Source of the DNA: Ctenosaura bakeri
Taxonomy: Eukaryota; Chordata; Lepidosauria; Squamata; Iguanidae
NCBI GenBank assembly: GCA_948474755.1
Contig: CAOLHI010000020.1
Coordinates: 248,001 to 312,000 of the forward strand
Direction of reading: 5' to 3'
Length of the DNA: 64,000 nucleotides
Program-made: the position numbers and the translations under genes
Part shown: positions 35,786 to 46,483 of the stretch, one piece after another
How positions within the stretch are numbered: the first letter of the stretch is position 1
How the letters are laid out: each line of letters starts with the position of its first letter
The notes under the pieces: generated by a model
What the model saw: only the letters and a program-made list of their open reading frames with translations
Database searches by the model: none
What the model was told of the DNA's origin: nothing

Positions 35786-36519
35786 ACATGTAGTTTGCCC
35801 CATAGCCTACTAACAGTTTAACAACTTCACAAAATTTAAACTGAGTATTGCAAACAATTTCAACATAGATAAAACAGATCAGTAAGAATGGATACTGAGT
35901 GGTTAAGAAGAATCTATTATCAGAGAACATAATGGTTAAAATCCTGTACCTACTGAACTTCCTGGTAAGCACCATCTCTGAGTTGATCCCTCTTTTACAA
36001 GAGAAATAAGCAAATACATTCAGAGCTAATCAGCTATGCGGTAAACAGGAGATTTTAGTCTGAACTCTGTGAATGGTTGTCAAAGTTCTACAAGTCAGCA
36101 GATTTTTGACAAAAGCTCAGCCCTTTAGGAACGAAGTTTTGGGAACTGTGTACAATACCACAGTTAGTTATTTTAATAGAGCAAGATATGTTTTGAAACT
36201 ATATTAACACTAGGTCATTAAGCCAGTTCTTTTTCTTTTGATATAAAACGGAATATGTGTAACATGTGCTCATATGTTTTTAATTCAGAATAATTTGCAA
36301 TAAACTCAGGAGGAAGGTCAAATCTTCTCAAGTAATAAAGTTATTGACAAAGGCTTTGTCTTTAATCTCCTTCTAGTACATTGTCCTTCACACCTAGCGT
36401 AACTAGGTGTGATGTAGGGATGTAATTCTTTGCTAATTATAGCAATTTTGTTCCCACTGTCAGAAACTCTTTGAAAACCACACTGCTTTGAAACTTATTC
36501 ACAATTCAGGTCTTATTTG
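35786..36519. other. Intronic stretch, no gene seen
   Basis: AT-rich sequence. No gene or bounded repeat is recognised. Confidence 0.4.
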
Positions 36520-36650
36520 CACAAAAATTGCATATGGCGGTTTTGAAAAGAAAATAGCATTTCCTATACAAGGAAAAGCATTTCTGCACAGAAAATGCTG
36601 CTTCCCCTACAGAAAATGCTGTTCTCTGCATAAAACAGCTGTGTGCAAAT
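36520..36650. repeat. Cluster of TTTCTGCACAGAAA-like palindromes (A)
   Basis: Three related units occur: 'tttctgcacagaaaatgctg' at about 36580, 'ccctacagaaaatgctg' at about 36607 and 'tctctgcataaaacagc' at about 36632. The first is an exact 14-bp palindrome-like unit. The same motif dominates 37205-37470. Confidence 0.6.
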
Positions 36651-36719
36651 TTCATGCAAAGTAAGCTCCAAACTGCAAAGGTCCACATTAGTCCAGGATT
36701 CTTTTTGTCAGGATTTGAT

Positions 36720-37204
36720 ACTCAAAAAAAAAAAAGGAAAAAAAAAAGCTTTTTTATTATTTTAGAATATTATTTCCATCTCTAGTGTGACACGTATCTT
36801 TTAAATACACTTTGCAGCAGTACTGATTTCCCAGAGGCAAAACACTATTCTACTGCACAAACACTAATATGGTCACACAGAGTATTTTTACATATTTTTT
36901 TTAATGTTACAAATAATTATTGTAGAAAAATAAACTTTAGAAACATTGCTTTCAAAAAATACATACACTGAAGGAATCTTATATACTTACTAAAACATCA
37001 CATATCTATTGGGTAACATCCAAAGGTGGGATATAAATGAAATGATATAAATAAAATGACATAAAAATTTACGAATGTAAATCTTTATGTTATTCATTTT
37101 CAAAGGCAAGAACAAATAATCCCCACAGTATTCTCTCCAGACAAGAATGCAAAGATTTCAGGTTACTTCACAAAGCATGAACAGCATTTGAACATAAATA
37201 TTTG
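36720..37204. other. Intronic stretch between palindrome clusters
   Basis: Begins with A-runs (36725-36750) and is AT-rich throughout. No gene or family is recognised. Confidence 0.4.
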
Positions 37205-37470
37205 GGGCTCTTATCTGTGCAGAAAATACACATTATGAGAAGAATACACACTTTTTTCCTGTGTGGAAAATAAACATTCTGAGCAGAATACACACATTTT
37301 TTTCTGTGCAGAAAACACCCTTTCTTCATAGAAATATACATGGCCTGCACAGAAATATAGGTATAGAATGACAAATAGTTTTTCTGTGCAGAAAAGCTAC
37401 CTTCTGTGCAGAAATATACCTGATTTTCTGTGTAGAAAAAGAATGCATTTCTGCACAGATAAATACTTCT
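37205..37470. repeat. Cluster of TTCTGTGCAGAAA-like palindromes (B)
   Basis: About ten irregularly spaced copies or variants of TTCTG(T/C)(G/A)CAGAAA lie at about 37213, 37258, 37279, 37302, 37325, 37343, 37381, 37401, 37425 and 37449. Several are full palindromes ('tttctgtgcagaaaa'). The spacing of 20-45 bp does not fit a simple tandem repeat. Open frames on the minus strand (37168-37584) reflect the motif, not a protein. Confidence 0.7.
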
Positions 37471-37599
37471 GAAATACAAAGAATCTGACAGCAGTCTTGC
37501 AGCTGCCTGTATGATTCCCAACAGGACCCAAAACACTGGAAAAACCTTTTCTCTGCTGGGTAATGAAACAAATATTCTTTCCATCTCTATTTCGTGATC

Positions 37600-38850
37600 A
37601 TTACTGATAATCTGGTATAAAATTTGTCCCTGTCATGTAGAGATTAAGACTTAACTTCACTGCAGTTTCAGCCCATCAACTAACTAGTGAGATGCCTCCA
37701 ACCCTTGTATAATATGGTCCACACCATATGCAAAAGATACTGGCCTACCCCTTATGAGGATTAACTGAGGTACTGCATCTGAACTACTACTGAGATGTTA
37801 TTTCCTGGGGAAAAAAATGTTAATTCCTTCTCCATATCTTTCTCCAAACTCTAAGCACAACTTTTATTTCTAAAAAGCTACAGTAATCAGTCATATTACT
37901 CTGGACCTCTTGACTCATTTATTATCAGCTGTGTCTGAGTCAAAAGTAGCATAGGCAGTTCCCTTGTCCCCAGAGAATATAGGTGACTGATCTGTGACTC
38001 AGCCCAGGGAATGACTGTCTCAATCTTACATATACGTGGTACATTTGCCATTTTCTGTTCTGTACATATACAGTGTGATAGCTTTCAAGAAGCAATGAAT
38101 GGTAGGATCTTTTTGTATTTCTTGATTCACCTACTATTCAATGCTCATTTGATTTTAGGCTTAGTCAACAGAGTACACAAAATGGGCCATAAACACCATC
38201 CTACTCTGGTGAACATGTCCCGTTGCGACCATACTGACATACTGACATACTCCTCAACAGAAATCAGTCCACAGGCCACAAAAGCCTACGTTACATGCAA
38301 ATGAAAATAGATACTGGTATTTTAGGTCACCACATCAATTGGGTCCATACAATTTCCAACACAGAAGTAATATACATGTAGGAAATAAGTCATGTATGAA
38401 GTAGCCTTAACACAACTTCTTTTCTGGATGAACTGCAACCATACAATTGCAGTTAAGTGTACCCTTTAGACACCTTTTCTTTGATCTTTAATATCCTAAT
38501 GCTATTTTTATTATCATCTTTATCATTTTGGCCTTTGACATTGCCAGCTCTTCACATTCACTAATTTACTTGCACATTACACCATCTTATTCTACACTTT
38601 TGTTCTTACATGTCTATGATTCTTGGGATACTCTTACTGAATATGTTGATTCTCTCAGTCCTTAAACTTTCCTTTACCAAATCCATCCTTAAAAATATTT
38701 TCTCAGTAAGCTTCCCTGACAAACTATGGAGTGCTGGGTGACGCTATGCAATGCCCTCTCCCTCACCCTCTTCCTGTGTGTGCATGTATGTATGTGTGTA
38801 TATATATATGTCTTCCAAAAAGAAATCATGTTGATTTCTTGTTCTGTGCC
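37600..38850. other. Intronic stretch, no gene seen
   Basis: AT-rich sequence, with a short TG/TA simple repeat at 38777-38810. No gene, RNA or bounded repeat is recognised. Confidence 0.4.
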
Positions 38851-38858
38851 AGAGTGCA

Positions 38859-39292
38859 GCAGTTGTTAACCTTTTCGTTACTATGGAACCCCTTTTAAAT
38901 ATCTTTTGTTGCCGTGGACTACCAAGACATAACTCCAAGTAGCTTCTGACTTTATGTGCGGTACCAGAAAATATCATATGCTCTCAGCCATTCAGTATCA
39001 TTCCCTTGCATGTCCTCATTGTATGCAGATGTAGCAAGTTCTGTGTTTTTGCTATCAAACAGTTTTCATACCTTTGAACAGTTTGAGATATTGTAACGAA
39101 ACTTTGTATAAATGATGTCTATCACCAGCAAAAGACTCCTGCTCTTTGAGATCAAGGAATGACTTGGCTATCTGTCTGTCCATCCTTCTGTCGTTTTTAA
39201 CTATAAAAATCATTACATTTCTTCAAGCCTTTGCAAACCACTTGAGAGGACATCGCAGATGCCCAGAGGTCCACAGGGCAAGAACCACTGCC
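38859..39292. mobile_element. hAT-like TIR element remnant
   Basis: The left end 'cagttgttaaccttttc' and the right end, reversed 'cagtggttcttgccct', are diverged forms of the CAGNGGTTCTCAACC terminus of many hAT non-autonomous elements. The interior contains 'ggaaccccttttaaat' and 'agaggtccacagggc' near the ends. The 8-bp duplications are not preserved. Confidence 0.5.
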
Positions 39293-39395
39293 TTAACGTG
39301 TTAGGTACAATGGTGCTAGTATATTTTTAAAATACAAACTCTTTAAATTAATACTGCCTTAAATACATAAATGCACACAGCAGGAACATATTCTG

Positions 39396-39602
39396 CAGAG
39401 AGGTCACAGCTCATAGCACATGCTTTGCATATGGAAGATCTCAGATTCTGTTCCCAGCATTTCAGTGAGAAGGATCAGCAACAGCAGCACTGTAGAAGAC
39501 CTCTCCTTGAAACACTTGGAGAGATGTCATAAGTGAGAGATCGCTCACATAGACTCACTGTAAAGCAGCTTGATATGTTCATACTATGGACCCAGTATCC
39601 AA
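39396..39602 (+). mobile_element. tRNA-derived SINE (tRNA-Ala-like head)
   Basis: The head 'tagcacatgctttgcatatg' followed by 'agattctgttccc' resembles the anticodon loop and box B of a tRNA (AGCATGCTTTGCATG...GTTCAATCCC). The body 'ctccttgaaacacttggaga' and the end 'agcagcttgatatgttcata' match a squamate SINE whose usual end is AAGGCAGCTTCCTATGTTC. Confidence 0.7.
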
Positions 39603-41189
39603 TGGTAGATTTATTCACTCTGAAGTATTTCCTTTCTGTAGTGTTTCAGCTCTTCCTTAAATGGTCTCAAATCTAAACACTACAATGCAGGAAGTTCAAG
39701 ATGTTACAAACACAAATCTGCTTTCCTGCCAAGAATGAGAGAATTTCTCACACCAATTTCTTGTTAGCTTCCTGAAGCAATATCAATCAGCATCATGTTT
39801 TACCAGCATTTTAGTACTTCTGAAACTTTCAATTTATTCCATCTTTATTAAATTTTTTGGTATAGTACTGTGCCTAATTAAATAAAAAATTAACCAAAAG
39901 TATGCACTTGTTAATCATATGAAGTTCTCATAACATTTGATCTTTACATAATTTTTGGTGTCACTGGTCATGAAGCCACTAGCTTACATAGCTTTCAGAA
40001 GTAAATCAATGGGGATAAGCTTAACAACATCTATTAGATATAATAGCTAAATGTAACTTCCAATGCTAGAGACACTAGAAACCTGTGTTACAGCTCCTAA
40101 GGAACAGAAGATGACCGTTGCCTTCGTGCGTTCAATGTGGGCTTTCCAAAGAAACCTGGCTAGCCAGTGTTGGAAACAAAGGAGTGGCCTGAATGAACCC
40201 TCAATTTGAGTCAAAAGGGATTTTTATATATTCCTGTTGGATGAAAATTAAATGTTCCATGAGCAGAAAGCAAACTTATGATACTGAACTTCATTTACTC
40301 CCCCAATCTCCCATTGTAGCTCCCGGTACCTTCCCATCATCATCATTAATCAACAACAACAAAGCTTCCACATAGGCTGGAAGAACCTACCACACATTTT
40401 GGACTGTGCCCTATGGTCAGCAATGAGAGAGTGGAGTCATTTGCAATTAGGTAAAGGTAACTTGCACCACTCATACAAACCTGAAAATATATGTGGTTTG
40501 TGCAGTCCTATAAAAGATAAAGCCACAATGTTCTATTGGTCACCCAACCACTGAAAGGGTTTGGGAGAGGCTACAAAAGGAAAGAAAGAAAAGGAAAGAT
40601 TTGTTGTGAAAGCTTGCCTTCCATTTCTGCAACACTGAGGAAATGACAACTATAAAACAATGCTGAGTCCTACAGATTCTGCAAATTAATAAAAATGTTA
40701 TCATATCCCTGAGAACTATTCTTCATTAACTAGAGGAATAAACAAATGGAATCAGCTGATGAATATAAAAAAAAACTTCAGGTAATAAATATGAATGTAT
40801 CAATATTTAGCCAGAAGTGATAGTAAACCAAAATGTACAAATTTGACCTACATGATAATAAGTAAAGGCATGATTCAAGCTAAAATTAAAACATTTTGAA
40901 ACACATTAATTTCAGTTTGAAAATTAAACAGAGGGTCCAGAAGGCACAAGCAAAGAACAAAACCAAAAAAAGTGATAATTTGTTGCAGCGTACCATAACA
41001 ACTAACAGTAAGAATGTCAAAATGAGTTTTAAAAAATAGATGTACAGGATCTGAATACAACTAATTTTTCTTCTTAACAAAATAATATTGAGCAAAAAAG
41101 TTTCTAAGATACCCTTAAAAGACACTTGAATGTCTTTTCCCAGCTAATTACAACCATCCAAATGAGATACAGTACAATACAGTACGTTA
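39603..41189. other. Intronic stretch, no gene seen
   Basis: AT-rich sequence with no supported gene. Small minus-strand frames at 40875-41125 are hydrophobic AT-rich noise. Confidence 0.4.
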
Positions 41190-41366
41190 AGCGCTGGACT
41201 ACAACACTGGAGACAAGGGTTAATTCCCTACTCAGCTGTGGAAACCCACCAGGTGACCTTGGGCACATCACACACTCTCAGACCCAGAAAACCCCATGAC
41301 AGATTCACCTCCGTGTTGCCATAAGACAGAAGTGACTTGAGGGCACACAACAACAACAACAATTAC
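41190..41366 (+). mobile_element. tRNA-derived SINE with (CAA)n tail (copy 4)
   Basis: The most complete plus-strand copy. The tRNA-like head 'gcgctggactacaacactgg' and 'gggttaattccc' (box B) is followed by 'ggtgaccttgggcacatcac', 'cagaaaaccccatgac', 'gttgccataagacagaagtg' and the 3' tail 'cacacaacaacaacaac'. Confidence 0.85.
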
Positions 41367-41421
41367 AGGAAGTAGAAGAAGTCAATGTGTACAGACACCA
41401 CATAACTATACCAAGTAAGTA

Positions 41422-42113
41422 AAGTCCTTCCTTCAAATTTGTAGATTTGACCTTTGCAAATTAGATTATTCACAAGATTCTGCTCCTCCCTTGCCTTTTA
41501 TCTTGGTGCACATGCCTTGCTTCTCCAAGGCAAAAGGCAAGGGAATGGGATGGGGAAGCACTGTGCATGGACAAGGAAGACAGGAGCATGCCTCCCCACC
41601 TCCATTCCCTTGCCTTTTCCCCCAGACATGGAAAATGTGCATCAATGCAAAAGGCAAGAGAATGGGGAGAAGGCATGGTCACCTCAATTCCATATTCCCT
41701 TGCCTTTTGCCTGGGCACAGAGAACACACACCAGGGCAAAAGGCAAGGGAATGGGAGGAAGACACACACACAAATGGGGGGATGCACAAAGAACATGTGC
41801 TGGGGGGAAAGCCTAAGCAAGCACACCTCTATCCCCCATTCCCTTGCCTCTTGCCTGGGTACAGAGAACATGAGCTGGGGCAAAATGCAAGGAAATGGAG
41901 GTCAAGGCATGTGTGTCTACCCCTACACACATTCCCTTGCCTTTTGCCCAGGCATGGAAAAGGCAGACAGGTGCACCAGGGCACAAAACAAGGAAACGGG
42001 AGGGGGAGCCCTGTACGGAAATGGGAAAGGGAGCACGCAGGGAGTTATTTGTGGTTTTTCCACTTTTGCAAGGATTCTGCACCCTGAACCTTTGTGAAAA
42101 TGGAGGGCCACTG
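41422..42113 (+). mobile_element. Pogo/Tigger-like non-autonomous element, palindromic minisatellite core (long type)
   Basis: TA flanks it at 41420-41421 and 42114-42115. The left text 'ttgtagatttgacctttgca' aligns with the left end of 8219-9282. The right end reads back as CAGTGGCCCTCCATTTTCAC. The interior alternates 'attcccttgccttttgcc' with its reverse complement 'ggcaaaaggcaagggaat' seven or more times, so it is both tandem and inverted. Long frames on both strands come from this structure. Confidence 0.78.
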
Positions 42114-42157
42114 TAAATATTTGGAGTACTGACATATAAAATATGTTGTTTATACAG

Positions 42158-42193
42158 TCATATATATATATATATATATATATAATACATACA

Positions 42194-42232
<39 letters not shown>

Positions 42233-42236
42233 TACA
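42158..42236. repeat. (TA)n and (CA)n microsatellites
   Basis: A TA run (42162-42184) is followed by a CA run (42196-42227) and CATA units, forming an alternating purine-pyrimidine tract of about 75 bp between two pogo-like elements. Confidence 0.95.
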
Positions 42237-42238
42237 TA

Positions 42239-42651
42239 CGGTCATCCCTCCACGTTCATTAGAGTTAGGGAAAAGGACCCTCATGAAAGTAGAAAAAACA
42301 TGAATAACTCTAGGCCCTCCCAAACCATATTTAACACACACAAAAAAGGAAGATCACCATATTCAACTTACCACGGATTCCTTTGAGGCATCAAGGTTCC
42401 TTCACAAGGCCGAAGTGGGTGGCTGGTGGGGCTTACTGCCACCTCCACTGCTGCCCCACACTATTTTTAACAGGGACTTACAAATCTCATTCAGTTTCTC
42501 ATTCTTATGACTATAATATAATATAATATAATATAATATAAATGTATATAACATGTATAGAAATGTATCGAAATACATGCTATTTGTAAGTTGTTCACCG
42601 CCTCGATCTATATGGAGAGGCGGGATACAAATTATTATTATTATTAATAAT

Positions 42652-42686
<35 letters not shown>

Positions 42687-42801
42687 TGAGGCTTGCAGTT
42701 TCTATTAAAAATGGCATAGGGAGGCAGCAGAGGTGACAGCTAATAATTCATGAAGAATCAAATCTGCAAAAGTGCAACCCACAAATGTGGAGGGCTGACT
42801 G
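42239..42801 (-). mobile_element. Pogo/Tigger-like non-autonomous element (short type), antisense, with inserted tail repeat
   Basis: TA flanks it at 42237-42238 and 42802-42803. The ends are CGGTCATCCCTCCACGTTCA and inverted CAGTCAGCCCTCCACATTTG. Relative to 7557-7941 it is reversed. It is enlarged in the middle by (ATAAT)n (42513-42540), an L2-like tail 'ggagaggcgggatacaaatt' and (ATT/AAT)n (42630-42686). Confidence 0.82.
42510..42687 (+). repeat. L2-like tail and (ATAAT)n/(ATT)n microsatellites inside the pogo-like element
   Basis: 'gttcaccgcctcgatctata' and 'ggagaggcgggatacaaatt' form the 3' end of an L2-like LINE, bracketed by microsatellites. The pogo-like sequence resumes at 'aggcttgcagtttctatt'. 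It looks like a small insertion whose tail expanded. Confidence 0.65.
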
Positions 42802-42803
42802 TA

Positions 42804-43868
42804 TTATGAAATTTCTGGATAAAAAAATCTGTGCAACACAAGAAGCCTCTCTTCTCGAAAAATATACGGGCTTGCAGGTTAACTTCTCAGGCATGGAATT
42901 CTGCTAACTGGATGTCACTAATGACAGAAGACAGAAGGAAGCAATGTTCATTGATTCCTTCCTTCCCTGCGTATTCCATTAACTTTCCTGAAAATCTGCT
43001 CTACAAGTAAGAGGACTCTCCAGAAGAGAATGAGAAAAGAGTGCTGGGGATAGAAGGAGAGCAGAAGACTGGTAAATATTGTCTGTCCCCACTCTCTACA
43101 CATTGTGCCAGTGGAAGCCTTTGCTGGATGTGAGTTCCTTCTGTGAACAGAAGGAGCTTCTTCCATTTCTGTGTGGGCCACCCAGCATCCAAGCCACTGT
43201 TATTATGAATTTAGTTAAATCTTCATACTTTGGAAACACTATGTGTTGCACTCAGCATTTGATTCTAACAGCACAATGAAGTAAATATCACACATAATGA
43301 ATTAAACACTTTTCTAGAGGATGTGCATTGCTGCCAAGTAATTTAGAAATAATACTAAATAGTTTGGACAGACAGGACTCTGGCTCTGATTCAAGGAAAG
43401 CAGTAAGATGTTTAAAAAATACCTCAACAGTGCTGCCTTTTTCAGACAAAGAACCTTTCTTCCCCTCTGGCACACAAGTTTGGGAAGAGAGCCAAGGTGC
43501 TACTTATCAGCTGTTTGACATCAGGGGAGGACTGCGTGCGTCATTAGGCGCAGTGGGGACTCCTGGCTTATGGCAATGGACCATGTGGTTCTTATCAGTT
43601 TCTGAAGTCTGGCAGTTCAACCATTACAGTGTGAAAAGTGGGGGGTGGGGAAAGAAGAAGGCGCCTTACATGAAAGTGAAGGTATGATGGGTATGTGCAG
43701 TAGCACATACCACTGGAAATAATTACTCCATGTCAGGCTAGCAATGATGAGAGGAGACTGGATGAAAGGACCCACGTTAATATATACAGAAGGCAATGCT
43801 GAAATTGAAATGGCCAGAACTTTATAGTTTACAGCTCTTAAAGCCCTGATTTAGCATAGGGCATAGAT
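42804..43868. other. Intronic stretch, no gene seen
   Basis: Somewhat more GC-balanced than its surroundings, with open frames of 60-119 codons on both strands (for example 43328-43687 plus) and no recognisable protein. No repeat family is identified. Confidence 0.35.
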
Positions 43869-44225
43869 CTAAGAACTGGACAACCCACATATTGTCCAGT
43901 GACACCCATCTCCAGCCGACCTATTGAGTGCTGCATGAGAAGGCAGCAATGAAGATCTCACATGGGCAGAAGCCATTGTAGGATTTCTGCTGCCATTTGG
44001 GAATGAAGCAGTAATTACAGGGCCATAAGCTGGGCTCACTCTGAAGGTCTCGACCGTCAGCATCCTCCAGTGAGATCCCCAAAGCAGGGGGAAATGGTGT
44101 GGATGCCTCAGTTTCTCCCCAAAAAGGATGTAGCCCAGTGCCCAGATATCCACCCCAAAAGCTATGTAAAGAATTAAGCATCCACATACCAAAATCAGGA
44201 GCCCACAACAGGACATGAAACACCA
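43869..44225 (-). pseudogene. Possible protein-kinase-like relic (low confidence)
   Basis: Two overlapping minus-strand frames carry kinase-like text. One reads APDFGMWMLN, then a frame change gives FGVDIWALGYILFG, resembling the APE...GVDMWAVGCIL block of CDK-type kinases. Further on, a frame reads LWPCNYC..PK and NGFCPCEIFIAA, with spacing like the WPDMC..P and GIPLHHIFSAA block of CDK7. No intact domain, intron or poly-A tail is seen, so it may be a very old processed pseudogene or chance. Confidence 0.25.
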
Positions 44226-44338
44226 GAAGCTACATGTACAGTTATAGCCAAAGGATGGAGGGTGGGAAAGTCCATTAAAGGAAGACTAATTGGAGTCACA
44301 GTAAAGGAACTCTTCTATGCTTCCAAGTGGACTAGAGT

Positions 44339-44353
44339 AAAGACTTCCTCTTC
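44339..44353. repeat. Target-site duplication, left copy (minus-strand L1)
   Basis: The 15-bp sequence AAGACTTCCTCTTCC is repeated exactly at 45841-45855, bracketing the minus-strand L1 that contains the Helitron. Confidence 0.88.
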
Positions 44354-44490
44354 CTTTATTTTGTTTTATTTTTTATTGTGAAAAAACCAAAAAAAACCCC
44401 AAAACATAAACATAAAAGTGAAGGGAAAGAAAAAAATGCTTACCTTTCTATTTCTCTCTAAATTTCTTATGCATAATATTATTTATACAC

Positions 44491-45303
44491 TCTACTATAT
44501 AAAAGTGAGTGTTTGTCTGTGCGTTTGTCTGTTTGTCTGCATCAGCATATGATTGACTGTCTGAGGTGAGAAGACCTCATAGGATTGACTGGCTGTGAAG
44601 ACTTTATGGAATCCTGGGGTTGGCAGTTTAGGGAGGGGCCTTTAGAATTCTCAGCCAGAGAGCTCTTGGGCCTCAGGTGGGTTGCTATGGAGATGAGGCC
44701 TACTATCAATAAGGATGCCAGAACTTTTAGGAGGCATATGTAAGAAAAACTAAAGGTCTTCTCGCCTCACACAGTAGATTGTTTGGGTTCCATATGTGAG
44801 GAATCTTAAAGTTGAAATTCAAAACAAAAAATGCTTCCAGAAAAACGCAACACCTTTGCACAAATTCAACAGAAAGCAAAAAATCAAAAACCAGTACATC
44901 AACATCACCAGAGAACACAGATTGGATTGGGGACTACGGGGAAAAGCTACAGGTACTGGTATAGGCTGGTTGCTATGGAGATGATGCCTAGTAGCAAGGA
45001 GGAGGACAATGTATTCCTGCAGGAACCCAATCTCTATTATGTTAACAACTACGAATACAGATTGGTTTGGGGAATACGGGGATAAGTTACAGGTACTAGA
45101 ATAGGCCTGTTGCTATGGAGACAAGGCCTAGTAGCAAGGAAGAGGACAGTGTCCTCCCTCAGGAACCCGACCTCTGTATGTTAACAACTCTGAATACAGA
45201 TTGGATTGGGAAATATGGAACAAAGTTACAGAAAATGGAGAAGGCAGTTTGGTGAGTAAAGAGCAAAATAAAAACCCCGGACAACGCCGGGTAAATATGC
45301 TAG
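44491..45303 (+). mobile_element. Non-autonomous Helitron
   Basis: The 5' end TCTACTATATAAAAGTGAGT and the 3' end with a GC hairpin (CCCCGG acaac GCCGGG) followed by AAATATGCTAG and a flanking T have the Helitron TC...CTAG structure. The L1 3' UTR continues on both sides. No Rep/helicase is encoded. Internally it holds a repeat of about 140 bp, and a segment (44603-44680) matches a TIR element found at 19941. Confidence 0.88.
44918..45235 (+). repeat. About 140-bp tandem repeat inside the Helitron
   Basis: Units start at about 44919, 45058 and 45198 with 'agattggattgggga' or variants, each followed by 'ggttgctatggagat' and 'gcctagtagcaaggaggagg'. There are just over two copies. A further 'gttgctatggagatgaggcc' near 44682 shows that the module is older than the tandem. 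Confidence 0.85.
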
Positions 45304-45840
45304 TGTGTTATAAATCACATTGGTTATATATTTTTGATTATACATATCTAAATCTCATTCTTATTATACCAGTTGTTATTAATTATACCCATAATTAACA
45401 TTTTCAAAATATACTATTAGCAACTTCATTCTTATTTCTATCCTTTTCAAAATATAATATTTTATAATTTCATTCTTATTTTTATCCAAAACCATAACTA
45501 TCATTACCTAATTACTCTTATTACCCTAAATACCAATATACGAATTTTTTTAATCTATTTTATCCTAAATTAAACCTATCATATAACTAAGTGTACCCCA
45601 TCCCCAGAGCCTATTACACCTCACATTGTGCCACCTTCCAAAATTGTAACTCTTCTTGTGGAGGTGCAACACCTTCCTCTTTTGCTAACACCTTTTCCAC
45701 AAATATCTTCCATATTGCATCAAAATCGCTCCCTTTCATTATCCTTTTTTTAACCTTAATTCCACATGTTAACTTGCCATTAATCTCAATTTGCCATACC
45801 TCTTCATATCAATCCTCTGTTTGAAAATCTACTTGAATTT

Positions 45841-45855
45841 AAGACTTCCTCTTCC
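45841..45855. repeat. Target-site duplication, right copy (minus-strand L1)
   Basis: An exact 15-bp match to 44339-44353 at the 5' junction of the minus-strand L1. Confidence 0.88.
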
Positions 45856-46483
45856 ATCCGCACTGGGAAGTCCCATCTCTGGCAAACCTACCAATCTCCA
45901 AATTGCCTGCCCTTCCCTGGCATTTGCAGAAAGCTTGTACAAAACAGAGGCTGCTTTCATCTACGCTTTTCTGAATCTGGCAAAGTAGAACTCCCATGAA
46001 ATCCAAAACCCATGCTTCTTTGCTCTCAACAGTTCTCACCCATGCACATGCCCATCTCATGATTCCATCAAGAAATTTTTGCTCAAAGAAACGGGTAATT
46101 GTTCCTAAAGAAACAGGAGTATATACCTGTAGGATAAGATAGAACATGGGCTCCTGGTTTTCTTAACACACAATTACATCATAAATACTCTGCATTCCCA
46201 TAAGAAATTTAGAACAGACATCAAAGGTTACTTCCATCCCCAGTGCCATGATGCCTTCCACAGCTGTCATCAGAGTGCTCTCCTGAACTACAGAGCTCTG
46301 TAAACTCACAGAATGTCTCTTTTCCTTCCCTAATGAAGAAAAGGTTGAAAATTCCTTTACTTGTAGTATCACCACTTCCACCAAATTAGCTAATATGGTT
46401 CTCCTGTCAAAAGTAGCAGGAAATGAGGGCAGTGGAGGCCACATGCACAGGCTATGTACTTCCCACCCCCAGCATAGAAACAT
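45856..46483 (-). pseudogene. Unidentified open frame with one in-frame stop
   Basis: Reading the minus strand from 46483, about 209 codons are open except for one TAA near 46163. The upper part has a leucine/valine-rich stretch (TILANLVEVVILQVKEFS). The lower part includes FYLILQVYTPVSLGTITRFF and a Cys-containing end (CFVQAFCKCQG). I do not recognise the family. The L1 at 44354-45840 inserted just downstream of it, and the host sequence continues at 44338. It could be a relic of a retrocopied gene or chance in a less AT-rich stretch. Confidence 0.3.

Larger units (their letters stand above)
44354..45840 (-). mobile_element. L1, 5'-truncated, antisense, containing a Helitron
   Basis: The minus strand reads the end of L1 ORF2 (FDAIWKIFVEKVLAKEEG, then PQEELQFWKVAQCEV and stop at 45614). 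A 3' untranslated stretch continues on the far side of the Helitron and ends at an A-rich tail with AATAAA-type text (complement of 44354-44400). Perfect 15-bp target-site duplications flank it. Without the Helitron the insertion is about 674 bp. Confidence 0.88.

Noticed and set aside
37168..37584. 138-codon minus frame with repeated FCTE/CTD-like words
   Set aside because: Repeats of the TTCTGTGCAGAAA palindrome read as protein. No family similarity.
39396..39602. Functional tRNA gene
   Set aside because: The tRNA-like head is diverged, lacks a full cloverleaf, and continues into a SINE body.
41454..42237. Open frames of 100-198 codons in all orientations
   Set aside because: By-product of the inverted minisatellite core and CA/TA microsatellites.
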